This document shows, piece after piece, positions 26,314-35,063 of a stretch of DNA of 64,000 nt. Under the pieces are notes generated by a model. That model worked only from the letters and a program-made list of their open reading frames with translations, did no database searches and was not told the origin of the DNA. A program made the position numbers and the translations under genes. Source of the stretch: Halobacteriales archaeon QS_8_69_26. GTDB lineage: Archaea; Halobacteriota; Halobacteria; Halobacteriales; SW-7-71-33. Within the stretch, counting starts at the first letter, position 1. Every line of letters starts with the position of its first letter. The stretch lies in contig PXRX01000004.1 in the NCBI GenBank assembly GCA_003023195.1, positions 1 to 64,000 on the forward strand. The letters are read 5' to 3'.

Positions 26314-26715
26314 TCAGGCCCCCTCCGCGAGTTCGACGGCGCTCTCGACGGCGCTCTCCGCGTAATCGATTCGCGCGCGCGCCTCGTCGGCGGTCATCCC
26401 CGGGCCCGTGATGCCCAGGGTCACCGGGGTGTCCCGCCGGAGGGACACGTCGGTTAGCCCCTGGCTCGCGGCGTGGCCGATGACCTGGTCGTGGTCCGTC
26501 TCCCCCTCGACGATGCACCCGAGTGCCGCCACCGCGTCGACCCCGGGCCGCCGGGCGAGGCGGTCGGCCGCGAGCGGCGTGTCGTAGGCCCCGGGGACGT
26601 GCAGGGTGTCGGCGACGTCGGCGTCGTGTTCCTCGGCGGCCTCCCGGGCCGCCTCCTCCATCCGTTCGGTAATCGCGCGGTGGTACTCGGCGACTACCAG
26701 TCCGAGCGTGACCAT
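26314..26715 (-). CDS. ribH: 6,7-dimethyl-8-ribityllumazine synthase
   Basis: A 133-residue subunit of the lumazine synthase that joins 5-amino-6-ribitylaminouracil and dihydroxybutanone phosphate in riboflavin synthesis. The conserved HVPGAYDTPLAA (about residues 39-50), ALGCIVEGETDHDQVIGH (substrate His and Glu) and GITGPGMT are present. The length is typical of archaeal RibH. The divergent gap to agl23 (226 bases) contains a TTACAGTAA direct repeat. Confidence 0.92.
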   Translation of the reverse strand: MVTLGLVVAEYHRAITERMEEAAREAAEEHDADVADTLHVPGAYDTPLAADRLARRPGVDAVAALGCIVEGETDHDQVIGHAASQGLTDVSLRRDTPVTLGITGPGMTADEARARIDYAESAVESAVELAEGA

Positions 26716-26840
26716 ACGTCCGGATGCCGGCGGGCCACCAAATGCCTACCGTTCTCGCGGGTCCGGCCACGGGCGGGGCTAGCGACGGTCGGATCCCCCG
26801 ATCCAACTCCTCCCGGAGCGTCGACTCCCCAGGGAAACAG

Positions 26841-26860
26841 TTACAGTAAACTTACCGTAA
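26841..26860. promoter_or_regulatory. TTAC-GTAA direct repeat, site A
   Basis: TTACAGTAA at 26841-26849 and TTACCGTAA at 26852-26860 are near-palindromic 9-mers on an 11-base period, one helical turn. The site lies 80 bases upstream of the agl23 start and 125 bases upstream of ribH. The same pattern recurs at 42163 and 50051. Confidence 0.6.
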
Positions 26861-26940
26861 ACTGGCCCGCCGATCCCGACCGGCGAGGACCGACCGGTAA
26901 AGAAAAAGAGTTTACCCCACGCGGAACTCCCGGTCCGACG

Positions 26941-29241
26941 ATGAGCGAGGACGCTCCCGGGGCCGACCGCTCCGAGGACCCGACCGACCGGGACGGGGAC
27001 CACGGCGACGGGTCCGGTGAGCCACCGGAGACGGGGGGAGCGGGGACGGACGGGAGCGGGTACCGCCCCGACGCGGGGTCGGCCGACGGTGGACCCGGTC
27101 CGGTCAGCGGGACGGATGCCGGGGGCTCCGACCCGGGGGGGACGTCGGGCGAGGCCGATCCGGAGGGAACGGCAGGCGAGGCGAATCCGGAAGGAACGCC
27201 AGGCGAGGCGGACCCGGAAGGAACGCCAGGCGAGGCGGACCCGGAGGGAACGCCAGGCGAGGCGGACCCGGAGGGAACGCCAGGCGAGGCGGACCCGGAG
27301 GGGACACCCGGCGAAGAGGTCCTCGACGAGGAGGACCGGGAGACTGCCGCACCGTCGAGGGGCGTGGATCCGCTCCCGCGACTCTCCGGTGCCCGGGCGT
27401 ACGTCCGGGGGATCCGCGACGCGGCGAGGAACTCCCGGACGTTCCGGGCGATTCTGGCGGTCACCGTCGTCTCCATCGCGGCCCGACTGCTGTTGCTGGG
27501 GGACCGGACCGCCCACTGGGACGAGGGCCGGGTGGCCTACTGGGTCGTCCGCTACGCGGAGTCGGGGGTCTTCGAGTACCGCGCCATCGTCCACGGCCCC
27601 TTCCTCTTCCACGTCGACAAGTGGCTGTTCACCGTCTTCGGGCCGAGCGACTTCGTCGCGCGGTTGCCGGTGGCGCTGGTGGGTGGGCTGTTGCCGCTGA
27701 CGGCCTGGCTGTTGCGCGACCGGTTGCGCCCCGCCGAGATGGTCGCCCTCGCGGTCGTGTTCGCCGGGAACCCCCTCCTCCTCTACTACTCCCGGTTCAT
27801 GCGCAACGACGTGCTGGTGGCCGGGTTCATGGTGTTCGCGCTGGGCCTCTTCGTCCGCGCCGTGGACACGCGGCGCCCGGTCTACCTCTACGCGGCGACG
27901 GCGTCGTTCGGCTTCGCCTTCACCGCCAAGGAGAACGCCATCGTCTACGTCGTCTGCTGGCTGGGGGCGCTCGGCCTGTTGCTCGACCACCGACTGTTCT
28001 CCGGCGGGTCCGCGCTCCCCGGCCTCCGGGCCGACGGTGGCGATCGGTCGGTGCTCGACACCCCCTGGGTCCCGATACTGGAGCGGTACGCCCGGGGGCT
28101 GGCCCGGACCGCCAGGGTGTGGTGGCTCCCGGTCGTCCTCGCAGTCGCGGAGTTCCTCGTCGTCCTCGTGTTCTTCTTCGCCCCGCGGGGTGGCGGCTAC
28201 GGGGGCGACGGTGTCGGCCTCTGGATGGCGTTCGCCGATCCGACGATGTTCCCCGCCGTCGTCGAGGAGGCGCTCGTGGGGGGCTGGCAGGAGCTCTACG
28301 GCACCTGGATCGGCTCCGAGCGGGACCTATCGGTCTACCCCCGCCGGTTCTGGAACTTCCTGGACACCATGCAGGCGACCGCCGGGGTGGTCTCGGTCTT
28401 CTCGGTGGTCGGGTTCGCCGTCGACCGGTGGTCCAGCGAGGGGCCCCGGGACGTCGTGGCGCTCGCGTTCTACTGGGGTATCGTCGGCGTCGTGGGCTAC
28501 CCCTACGGGACGGACATCTGGGCACCGTGGATCGCCGTCCACGCGGTGGCACCGCTTGCCATCCCGGCGGCGGTCGGCCTGGGGACGGTCTACGACCGGG
28601 GCCGGGCGGCCCTCGACGAGGGCGACGACGTTCTCGCGGTCGCCGTGGCCGTCTTCCTGCTCCTCGTGGCGCTGCCGGCAGGGATCACGGCCGTCGACGT
28701 CGCCTACCTGGGGTCGGACACCTACGAGCGGACCCTCTCCGATATCCGGGGGGAGCCGAACGAGCGCAACCAGGGCGTCCTCCAGTGGGCCCAGCCGGGT
28801 AACGGGCTGAAGGAGACGATGGGCGACGTGGGACGGATCGCCCGGGCGAACGAGGGGGTGGACGTACTCTACTACGGGAGCACCAACCCGGGGAGCGGGG
28901 AGAACCACTTCTACGTCCCGGACGACGACCGCTGTGCCAACCAGCCGCCGGTCCACGAACCGGTCGATCCCTGCAACAAGCCCGATGTGCTGGACTGGCA
29001 CAGCCGGCTCCCGCTCCCCTGGTACATGGCCCGTCACGACGCGACCGTCGACAGTTCTCACCCCGACGCCGACCCGGCGGAGGCGCTCCAGGACCCGCCG
29101 CCCGTGGTGGTGGCCTACGCCTGGGACCGCGAGGAGGTCCGGACCAACCTGCCCGCCCGGTACGAGGCCCGCCAGCACCGGTTCAAGCTCTACGGCGAGG
29201 ACGTGGTGGTGTTCGTCGACACGACGGCACTCCCGGAGTAG
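26941..29241 (+). CDS. agl23: Agl23-like flippase-associated glycan protein (TIGR03663)
   Basis: A 766-residue multi-spanning membrane protein of the GT39/PMT-like superfamily. Its membrane part starts near residue 170 and has the lumenal DE motif HWDEGRV typical of dolichol-phosphate-linked glycosyltransferases, then FMRNDV and AFTAKENA. This fits TIGR03663, annotated in haloarchaea as flippase-associated Agl23 in N-glycosylation. The N-terminal ~150 residues are an acidic cytoplasmic tail with six 9-residue repeats (27148-27309). A TTTACC element 28 bases upstream supports leaderless expression from 26941. Confidence 0.8.
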   Translation: MSEDAPGADRSEDPTDRDGDHGDGSGEPPETGGAGTDGSGYRPDAGSADGGPGPVSGTDAGGSDPGGTSGEADPEGTAGEANPEGTPGEADPEGTPGEADPEGTPGEADPEGTPGEADPEGTPGEEVLDEEDRETAAPSRGVDPLPRLSGARAYVRGIRDAARNSRTFRAILAVTVVSIAARLLLLGDRTAHWDEGRVAYWVVRYAESGVFEYRAIVHGPFLFHVDKWLFTVFGPSDFVARLPVALVGGLLPLTAWLLRDRLRPAEMVALAVVFAGNPLLLYYSRFMRNDVLVAGFMVFALGLFVRAVDTRRPVYLYAATASFGFAFTAKENAIVYVVCWLGALGLLLDHRLFSGGSALPGLRADGGDRSVLDTPWVPILERYARGLARTARVWWLPVVLAVAEFLVVLVFFFAPRGGGYGGDGVGLWMAFADPTMFPAVVEEALVGGWQELYGTWIGSERDLSVYPRRFWNFLDTMQATAGVVSVFSVVGFAVDRWSSEGPRDVVALAFYWGIVGVVGYPYGTDIWAPWIAVHAVAPLAIPAAVGLGTVYDRGRAALDEGDDVLAVAVAVFLLLVALPAGITAVDVAYLGSDTYERTLSDIRGEPNERNQGVLQWAQPGNGLKETMGDVGRIARANEGVDVLYYGSTNPGSGENHFYVPDDDRCANQPPVHEPVDPCNKPDVLDWHSRLPLPWYMARHDATVDSSHPDADPAEALQDPPPVVVAYAWDREEVRTNLPARYEARQHRFKLYGEDVVVFVDTTALPE
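27148..27309. repeat. In-frame 27 bp repeats in agl23
   Basis: Six exact or near-exact 27-base units start at 27148 and then every 27 bases, each encoding GEADPEGTP or a close variant. They form part of a disordered acidic tail. The repeats keep the reading frame. Confidence 0.95.
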
Positions 29242-29300
29242 GTATCGTCCCTTCGTCGGACCGGGATCCGGACTCCCACCCGGTTGGAATCCGCCCCGTC

Positions 29301-29430
29301 ACCGCGCCGCGATCCGGGATTCGCCCCATTACCGCGCCGCGATCCGGGATTCGCCCCATTACCGCGCCGCGATCCGGGATTCGCCCCATTACCGCGCCGC
29401 GATCCGGGATCCGACCCGTCACCGCGCCGC
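29301..29430. repeat. 30 bp tandem repeat, five units, copied from the pcna 3' end
   Basis: ACCGCGCCGCGATCCGG starts at 29301, 29331, 29361, 29391 and 29421, exactly 30 bases apart, with CGCCCCATT in most units. The last unit overlaps the pcna stop (29419-29421) and encodes its last residues (PRIAAR on the minus strand). The array lies between the convergent ends of agl23 and pcna. Confidence 0.95.
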
Positions 29431-30219
29431 GATCCGGGGTGCGACCAGGTACTCCGCGGTGGCGGCACCGTCGGCGAACTCGAACTCGATCCCCAGGGGT
29501 TGCTCGGTTCCGAGTCGCAGAGTCACCTCCCGGTCGCGGGGTACTGCCCGGTCGATGGCCGTCAGGTAGTCCAGCGAGAACAGGGAGTGGGTCTCTCCGG
29601 CGTCGAACGCCGGGAGGTCGTCGCCGCTCCGTTCGAGGACCACGTCGTCGGTGTCGCCCTCGGCCTCGACGTAGAACCCCTCGCCGTCGGTCCCGAGGGC
29701 GACGTGGTCGGACACCATGTTCGCGGCCCGCACCGAGCGGTCGAGCGTCTCGGCCTGGGCCACGAGTTCTGCCGCGAACTCGACCCCGTCCATCTCCCCT
29801 GGCGATCGCACTGCGGATGGATCAATCAGCGCCAGCGAGTACTCCAGTTCGCCGATGGCGACCCGGAGCCGCCGGCGTTCGGGGTCCAGACCCAACCGGA
29901 CGAGGTCGTCGGCCCCGGCCACCGCGACCACCTCGTGTAGCCTGTCGACCGCGACCCCGACGTGGCCATCGGTCGCCTCGTAGGACTCGAAGGCCCCGTC
30001 GCGGATGGAGAGGTCGACCATCGCCACCGTCGCGGGGTCCATCGCCCGCATCCTGATCCCCTCCCCGTCGAAGGTGAGGTGACACTCCTCGAAGAGGGCG
30101 TCGACCGCCGAGAGCGCCGTCCCCAGGCGATCGGCGGCGACGACGGCGTGGAGTGCGGTGTCCGTTCCGTCCGTCCCCCCGTCGGTTCGCATCGAGTCCG
30201 TATCTCGCTCCTCGCTCAT
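29419..30219 (-). CDS. pcn: DNA polymerase sliding clamp (PCNA)
   Basis: A 266-residue PCNA homologue that forms the homotrimeric processivity ring around DNA. After a short acidic extension (about 20 residues), the clamp fold starts at ALHAVVAADRLGTALSAVDALFEECHLTF. It has the central GIRMRAMDPATVAMVDL, the interdomain loop and the C-terminal PLGIEFEF strand with EYLVAPRIAAR. The extension is Asp-rich, so a downstream ATG at 30192 is also possible. It is divergent from the next gene group across an AT-rich promoter. Confidence 0.92.
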   Translation of the reverse strand: MSEERDTDSMRTDGGTDGTDTALHAVVAADRLGTALSAVDALFEECHLTFDGEGIRMRAMDPATVAMVDLSIRDGAFESYEATDGHVGVAVDRLHEVVAVAGADDLVRLGLDPERRRLRVAIGELEYSLALIDPSAVRSPGEMDGVEFAAELVAQAETLDRSVRAANMVSDHVALGTDGEGFYVEAEGDTDDVVLERSGDDLPAFDAGETHSLFSLDYLTAIDRAVPRDREVTLRLGTEQPLGIEFEFADGAATAEYLVAPRIAAR

Positions 30220-30331
30220 GGTGACGCCAACCGCCCACGGCCCATTAAGTCTTTTTCGAAGGGATCCGGTAGATAAGCGAAAATAAGTTATTTATATATA
30301 CAGGTATTTAGCAGATACTCGATAACAGATT

Positions 30332-30550
30332 ATGATCTGTGGTGTGATCGGTCTGACAGCGTCCGGAGATCGAGGCGACGTTACGGACTCCCGGGACCGA
30401 GGTCGGGTGAGGCGGTCCCGGGACCGAGGTCAGGTGACGTGGTCCGGGGACCGAGGTCGGGTGAGGCGGTCCGAGGATAGAGATCAGGTGACGTGGTCCG
30501 AGGACCGAGGTCAGGTGACGTGGTCCGGGGACCGAGGTGGTTCGACGTGA
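30332..30550 (+). CDS. Small repeat-encoded ORF coupled to the downstream gene (uncertain)
   Basis: A 72-codon frame begins with ATG at 30332, about 25 bases after a TATTTAG element. It runs through the 27 bp repeat array and ends with a TGA overlapping the GTG start of the next gene. The product is nine-residue repeats alternating DRGRVRR and DRGQVTW. It could be a leader peptide or an accident of a repeat unit that is divisible by three. No homology is recognised. Confidence 0.35.
   Translation: MICGVIGLTASGDRGDVTDSRDRGRVRRSRDRGQVTWSGDRGRVRRSEDRDQVTWSEDRGQVTWSGDRGGST
30395..30545. repeat. 27 bp tandem repeat, six units
   Basis: GACCGAGGTC-type cores start at 30395, 30422, 30449, a diverged one at 30476, then 30503 and 30530. 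Two forms alternate, one with GGTGAGGCGG and the other with GGTGACGTGG. The array runs up to the start of the next gene, whose own first codons (GTGAGCGAGGACCG) resemble the unit. The rest of the 327-base gap (30220-30394) is AT-rich promoter DNA. Confidence 0.93.
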
Positions 30551-31107
30551 GCGAGGACCGCGGCCGCGGGATCCTGAGCCCGGCCGACAGGGCCTACCTG
30601 CGGGGAGACCGGGAGTACGGGAGCGTCCAGTCCGAGCGGAACGCCCGGGCCAGGATCCGCGACCGTGTGGAGCAGTCGGTGCTGGACTTCGAGTTGCTCG
30701 TCGAGTGTCTCCCCGAGGGGGACCGCGAACTCGTCTTCGGCAAGCGGTTCGACGAGGGGGAGGGAGTCGAGGGCTTCGACGCCCTGGTGTCGATGCTTGC
30801 CTTCTGCTACCTGGCCGTCGGCGACACGGAACTGGACTTCGAGACGGTCCTGCGCGAGGCGGTGAACGTCGCCGAGGCGACGGACGACCGTGCGGCGACC
30901 GTGGAGTTCGACCTCACCTTCCAGACCCTGGGCGTCGACCAGTTGCGGTCGAAACTGGAGCGGGGCGAGACGCTCTCGCTCACCGAAGTCGCGTTCCTCC
31001 ACCGGAGCGACCAGGTCCGGCCGGACGAACTGGCCCGGTACTTCAGCGACGATGCCCCCGACGGCGTCGACGACGGCCGGATCCAGTCGAAGGTCACCGA
31101 CTTCTGA
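30547..31107 (+). CDS. Conserved haloarchaeal protein, unknown function
   Basis: A 186-residue acidic soluble protein, mainly helical, starting SEDRGRGILSPADRAYLRGDREYG with a GTG codon. The sequence is typical of a family found widely in haloarchaea, but I do not recognise a function. The last codons (VTDF and stop) are duplicated in the intergenic region 45 bases later. It lies between pcna (divergent) and the nuo operon. Confidence 0.7.
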   Translation: MSEDRGRGILSPADRAYLRGDREYGSVQSERNARARIRDRVEQSVLDFELLVECLPEGDRELVFGKRFDEGEGVEGFDALVSMLAFCYLAVGDTELDFETVLREAVNVAEATDDRAATVEFDLTFQTLGVDQLRSKLERGETLSLTEVAFLHRSDQVRPDELARYFSDDAPDGVDDGRIQSKVTDF

Positions 31108-31153
31108 CCCGAGGCTCGACGACTGCCGATCCCGGAGATCACCGACTTCTGAC
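31094..31153. repeat. Duplicated gene terminus, 45 bp period
   Basis: TCACCGACTTCTGAC occurs at 31094, encoding the end of the 30547 gene, and again at 31139 in the intergenic DNA. It is a single extra copy of a gene's 3' end, the same kind of event as at ribL and pcna. Confidence 0.85.
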
Positions 31154-31269
31154 AGGCTGGGGTCGTCGGTGGTGGGGGCCGGTCCTGCCGCCGTGGCGAG
31201 GGTCCCGCCTACCCCGAATCACGGACCTTATGTGCGAGCACTCTGTAGCCACGCGATACGGGACACCGC

Positions 31270-31698
31270 ATGAGTCACGTATCACACTGGCTGGCGATCG
31301 GGGCGCTCGCGGTCATCGCAGTGCTGATTCCGATGGGGATGATGCTCGTTTCCTGGCTGCTGCGGCCGAGCGTCCCCGAACGCGACAAGCGTGCCACCTA
31401 CGAGAGCGGCGAGGTCCCGACCGGAACGACCAGGATCCGGTTCAACATCCAGTACTACATGGTCGCGTTGCTGTTCGTCGTCTTCGACGTCGAGACGGTG
31501 CTGATCTTCCCCTGGACGGTCATCTACCGCTCGGCACTGGACGCGGGTGCGAGCCTGACCCAGGTACTGGCACCGATGCTGGCGTTCATCGGGATCCTCG
31601 TCGTCGCCCTGGTGTGGGCCTGGCGCAAGGGTGCCGTGGAGTGGGCCCGCAGTCCCCGGGCGGAACGCGAAGCCGGCGACATGGCCGGACGGCGGTGA
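31270..31698 (+). CDS. nuoA: NADH-quinone oxidoreductase subunit A
   Basis: A 142-residue membrane subunit of complex I with three helices (about 8-32, 66-86, 98-118). The family signature RFNIQYYMVALLFVVFDVE is complete, including the buried acidic residues. It is the first gene of the nuo operon, a haloarchaeal complex I that lacks nuoE, F and G. A TATA element CTTATGTG sits about 40 bases before the ATG at 31270. Confidence 0.95.
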   Translation: MSHVSHWLAIGALAVIAVLIPMGMMLVSWLLRPSVPERDKRATYESGEVPTGTTRIRFNIQYYMVALLFVVFDVETVLIFPWTVIYRSALDAGASLTQVLAPMLAFIGILVVALVWAWRKGAVEWARSPRAEREAGDMAGRR

Positions 31699-31704
31699 TA
31701 CCAC

Positions 31705-32299
31705 ATGAGTAGCAAGGACACCCCCACGACCGACGCTTCGACGACGACCCGCGACGCACGGATGGGCGAGGGCCTGGACGACCGGTTCAATTCGAAGCTC
31801 CGGGAGGCCTTCGGCTCCTCGCCGTTCATACTGACGAAGTTCGACAAGTTCATGAACTGGGTGCGGGGCTCGTCGATGTTCATGCTGCAGTTCGGCATCG
31901 CCTGCTGCAGCATCGAGATGATGCACACCTACGCGGTCAAGCACGACCTGGACCGCTTCGGTGCCGGCGTCCCCCGCGCCTCGCCCCGGCAGGCGGACGT
32001 CATCATCGTCCCCGGGACGATCGTTTCCAAGTTCGCCCCGCGGATGAAGCGGGTCTACGACCAGATGCCCGAGCCCAAGTTCGTCATCGGGATGGGCTCG
32101 TGTACCATCTCCGGCGGCCCGTTCCAGGAGGGGTACAACGTCGTCAAGGGCGCCGAGGAGGTCATCCCGGTGGACATCCACGTCCCCGGCACTGGAGCAG
32201 TTCTCCGAACTCGACCGGGACGAGGTCGTCGAACAGCTCGCAGAGGAGATAGACGAGGAGACCCTCGTGATGCGGTACAACTGGGCTGATTCGCCATGA
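31705..32299 (+). pseudogene. nuoB: NADH-quinone oxidoreductase subunit B, internal deletion and frameshift
   Basis: NuoB carries the terminal N2 [4Fe-4S] cluster that reduces quinone. Residues to VDIHVPG (through 32190) are normal and include CC of ACCSIE and GSCTISGG. The sequence then jumps: the expected GCPPRPEAL with the fourth cluster Cys and the following ~30 residues are missing. The familiar C-terminal tail (LEQFSELDRDE... to RYNWADSP) resumes in the next frame at 32192 and ends at 32299, overlapping the nuoCD start. As written, translation gives a 194-residue nonsense-tailed protein. The deletion is not a multiple of three. It is a real lesion or an assembly error. Confidence 0.85.
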
Positions 32300-33990
32300 G
32301 CGCGGACCCCGACCGGACCGCGGGCGCCGACGCCGGCGCGACCGAGACCCTGCCGGTGACCGAGGGCGTCGAGGCGGACCGCCTGGCGGAACTGCTGGGC
32401 GACCTGGTCCGCCGCCGCGACGAGCACCTGAACGCGGACGCCGCCTTCGAGGTCCACCCGGACGACGTCCAGGAGACGCTGTTCACCCTCCGGGACGAGG
32501 CCGGCTTCGACCACTGCTCGTGTGTCACGGCCCAGGAGTACGACGACCGCTTCGAGTCCATCTACCACCTCAAGAAGTACGACGACCCGACCCAGGAGGT
32601 CTCCGTGGTCGTGCCCACCGACAAGGCCGACCCCCGGAGCGAGTCGGCGGAACCGGTCTACCGCACCGCCGACTGGCACGAACGGGAGGCTTACGACCTG
32701 GTGGGCATCGAGTACGACGACCACCCGGACCTGCGGCGGATCCTCCTGCCCGAGACCTGGCAGGGTCACCCGCTCTCGAAGGACTACGACCAGGACCGCC
32801 CACAGGTCGTCACCCTCCAGGAGCACGCCAATCCCCTCGAGGAGGACCACAAGGACTCGGAGTCGGACACGATGTTCCTCAACATCGGTCCCCACCACCC
32901 GGCGACCCACGGGGTGCTCCACCTCAAGACGACCCTGGACGGCGAGCAGGTCGCCGACGTCGACCCGGACATCGGCTACCTCCACCGGTGCGAGGAGCAG
33001 ATGTGCCAGCAGGGGACCTACCGCCACCAGATCATGCCCTACCCCGACCGGTGGGACTACATTTCGGCCGGCCTGCTCAACGAGTGGGCCTACGCCCGGG
33101 CGGCGGAGGACCTGGCGGACATCGAGGTGCCCGACTACGCCCAGGTGATCCGCACGATGAGCGCGGAACTGTGCCGGATCGCCTCCCACATGCTCGCGGT
33201 CGGCACCTTCGCCCTGGACGTCTACGGCGACTTCACCGCCATCTTCATGTACGCGATCCGGGAGCGCGAGAAGGCCCAGAAGGTCCTGGAGGACCTGACC
33301 GGCCAGCGGATGATGTTCAACTACTTCCGGCTCGGCGGGGTCGTCTGGGACATCCCCGAACCCCGCGACGAGTTCTTCGAGCGCGCCCGGGACTTCCTCG
33401 ACGGCCTGCCCCAGGCCACCCAGGAGTTCCACGACCTGCTGACCACCAACGAGATATTCCAGCTCCGGTGTGTCGACACCGGCATCCTGCCCCCGGAGAC
33501 GGCCAAGTCCTACGGCGCGACCGGCCCCGTCGCCCGGGGCTCGGGCATCGACGTCGACCTCCGGCGGGACGACCCCTACGGCTACTACGACGAACTCGAC
33601 TGGGACGTGATCACCCAGGACGGCTGTGACAACTACGCGCGAGTCCTCGTCCGCCTCCGGGAGGTCGAGGAGAGCGCGAAGATAATCGAGCAGTGTCTCG
33701 ACCTGCTGGAGGACTGGCCCGAGGACGACCGGGAGATCCAGGCCAACGTGCCCCGGACGCTGAAGCCCGACCCCGACACCGAGACCTACCGGGCCGTCGA
33801 GGCCGCCAAGGGCGAACTCGGGATCTACATCCGCTCGGACGGCACCGACACGCCCGCCCGGTTCAAGATCCGGAGCCCCTGCTTCTCGAACCTCCAGACG
33901 CTCTCGGAGATGGCCGAGGGCGAGTACATCGCCGACCTGGTCGCGGCGCTCGGGAGCCTCGACATCGTGCTCGGGGAGGTGGACCGGTGA
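32296..33990 (+). CDS. nuoCD: NADH-quinone oxidoreductase subunit CD fusion
   Basis: A 564-residue fusion. Residues about 20-190 are NuoC (PVYRTADWHEREAYDLVGIEYDDHPDL). From about residue 205 NuoD (49 kDa) begins with FLNIGPHHPATHGV and carries the quinone-binding HHPATHG and the conserved ELCRIASHMLA, ending with SPCFSNLQ. The fusion is normal in haloarchaea. The ATG lies inside the end of the ancestral nuoB frame and the stop overlaps the nuoH start. Confidence 0.95.
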   Translation: MSADPDRTAGADAGATETLPVTEGVEADRLAELLGDLVRRRDEHLNADAAFEVHPDDVQETLFTLRDEAGFDHCSCVTAQEYDDRFESIYHLKKYDDPTQEVSVVVPTDKADPRSESAEPVYRTADWHEREAYDLVGIEYDDHPDLRRILLPETWQGHPLSKDYDQDRPQVVTLQEHANPLEEDHKDSESDTMFLNIGPHHPATHGVLHLKTTLDGEQVADVDPDIGYLHRCEEQMCQQGTYRHQIMPYPDRWDYISAGLLNEWAYARAAEDLADIEVPDYAQVIRTMSAELCRIASHMLAVGTFALDVYGDFTAIFMYAIREREKAQKVLEDLTGQRMMFNYFRLGGVVWDIPEPRDEFFERARDFLDGLPQATQEFHDLLTTNEIFQLRCVDTGILPPETAKSYGATGPVARGSGIDVDLRRDDPYGYYDELDWDVITQDGCDNYARVLVRLREVEESAKIIEQCLDLLEDWPEDDREIQANVPRTLKPDPDTETYRAVEAAKGELGIYIRSDGTDTPARFKIRSPCFSNLQTLSEMAEGEYIADLVAALGSLDIVLGEVDR

Positions 33991-35063
33991 TGGCCGCCAC
34001 ACCGCTCCAGGAGGACGTCACCCTCCTGCCCGAGACCATCGCCCGGACGCTGGGCCTGGACGCATACGGGTTCGCCGGGCAGATCCTGGCGGCGCTCATC
34101 GGCGCGTTCATCGTCGGCAACGTGATGCTGGCGATGACCGGCGTCGCCGGCCCGTGGGCCAAGCGGAAGATCACCGCCGCCTTCACCGACCGGATCGCGG
34201 TCAACCGGGTCGGGCCGTTCGGGCTGCTGATCATCGTCGCCGACGCGGTCCGCCTGCTCTCGAAGGAGCTCATCGTCCCGGAGAACGTCGACCGGCCGGC
34301 CTGGGACCTGGCACCGCTCGTGGTCGCCGGCTCCGCCCTGCTCGGGTTCGCGGTCATCCCGATGGGCAACGGGATCCACCTGGCCGACCCCGAGGTCGGT
34401 CTGGCCTACGTGTTCGCGACGGCCTCGCTGGCCTCGGTCGGCCTGGTGATGGCCGGCTACGCCTCGAACAACAAGTACTCGCTCCTGGGTGGGCTCCGGG
34501 CGGTCGCCCAGAACGTCGCCTACGAGATCCCCCTCGTGGTGACCGGCGTCTCGGTGGTCATCTTCGCCGGGTCGCTCCGGATGGGCGAAATCGTCGCCGT
34601 CCAGCGGGAGACGCTGGTCGTCCTCGCCGGCGTCCCGATCCCCTCCTGGTTCGCCATCGTCAACCCGTTCGCGTTCGTGCTGTTCGTCGTGGCGAACCTC
34701 GCGGAGGTGGGCCGCAACCCCTTCGACACGCCGGAAGCACCGACCGAGATCGTCGCCGGCTACCAGACCGAGTACTCCTCGGTCTACTTCGTGCTGTTCT
34801 ACCTCGGGGAGTTCGTCCACATCTTCCTCGGGGGCGCGATCATCGCCACGCTGTTCCTGGGCGGCCCGGCCGGTCCGGTCCTGCCCGGGTTCGTCTGGTT
34901 CGTGATAAAGATCTGGGCGGTGTTCCTGTTCACCCAGTGGGCCCGCTCGGCGATGCCCCGGGTCAGGATCGACCAGTTGATGGAGATCGGCTGGAAGGGA
35001 CTGCTCGTGCTGAGCTTCGCCAACCTGGTGCTCACCGCCATCATCGTCGGGGTGATCGCGTGA
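33990..35063 (+). CDS. nuoH: NADH-quinone oxidoreductase subunit H
   Basis: A 357-residue membrane subunit with eight helices, forming part of the quinone cavity. The family signature NRVGPFGLLI is present, as are PEAPTEIVAGYQTEY and the C-terminal RIDQLMEIGWK. The start overlaps the nuoCD stop by one base. It is followed by a tiny ORF that bridges to nuoI. Confidence 0.95.
   Translation: MAATPLQEDVTLLPETIARTLGLDAYGFAGQILAALIGAFIVGNVMLAMTGVAGPWAKRKITAAFTDRIAVNRVGPFGLLIIVADAVRLLSKELIVPENVDRPAWDLAPLVVAGSALLGFAVIPMGNGIHLADPEVGLAYVFATASLASVGLVMAGYASNNKYSLLGGLRAVAQNVAYEIPLVVTGVSVVIFAGSLRMGEIVAVQRETLVVLAGVPIPSWFAIVNPFAFVLFVVANLAEVGRNPFDTPEAPTEIVAGYQTEYSSVYFVLFYLGEFVHIFLGGAIIATLFLGGPAGPVLPGFVWFVIKIWAVFLFTQWARSAMPRVRIDQLMEIGWKGLLVLSFANLVLTAIIVGVIA

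Noticed and set aside
32190-32192. Programmed frameshift in nuoB
   Set aside because: A frameshift would not restore the missing ~30 residues with the cluster Cys; a deletion explains the data better.
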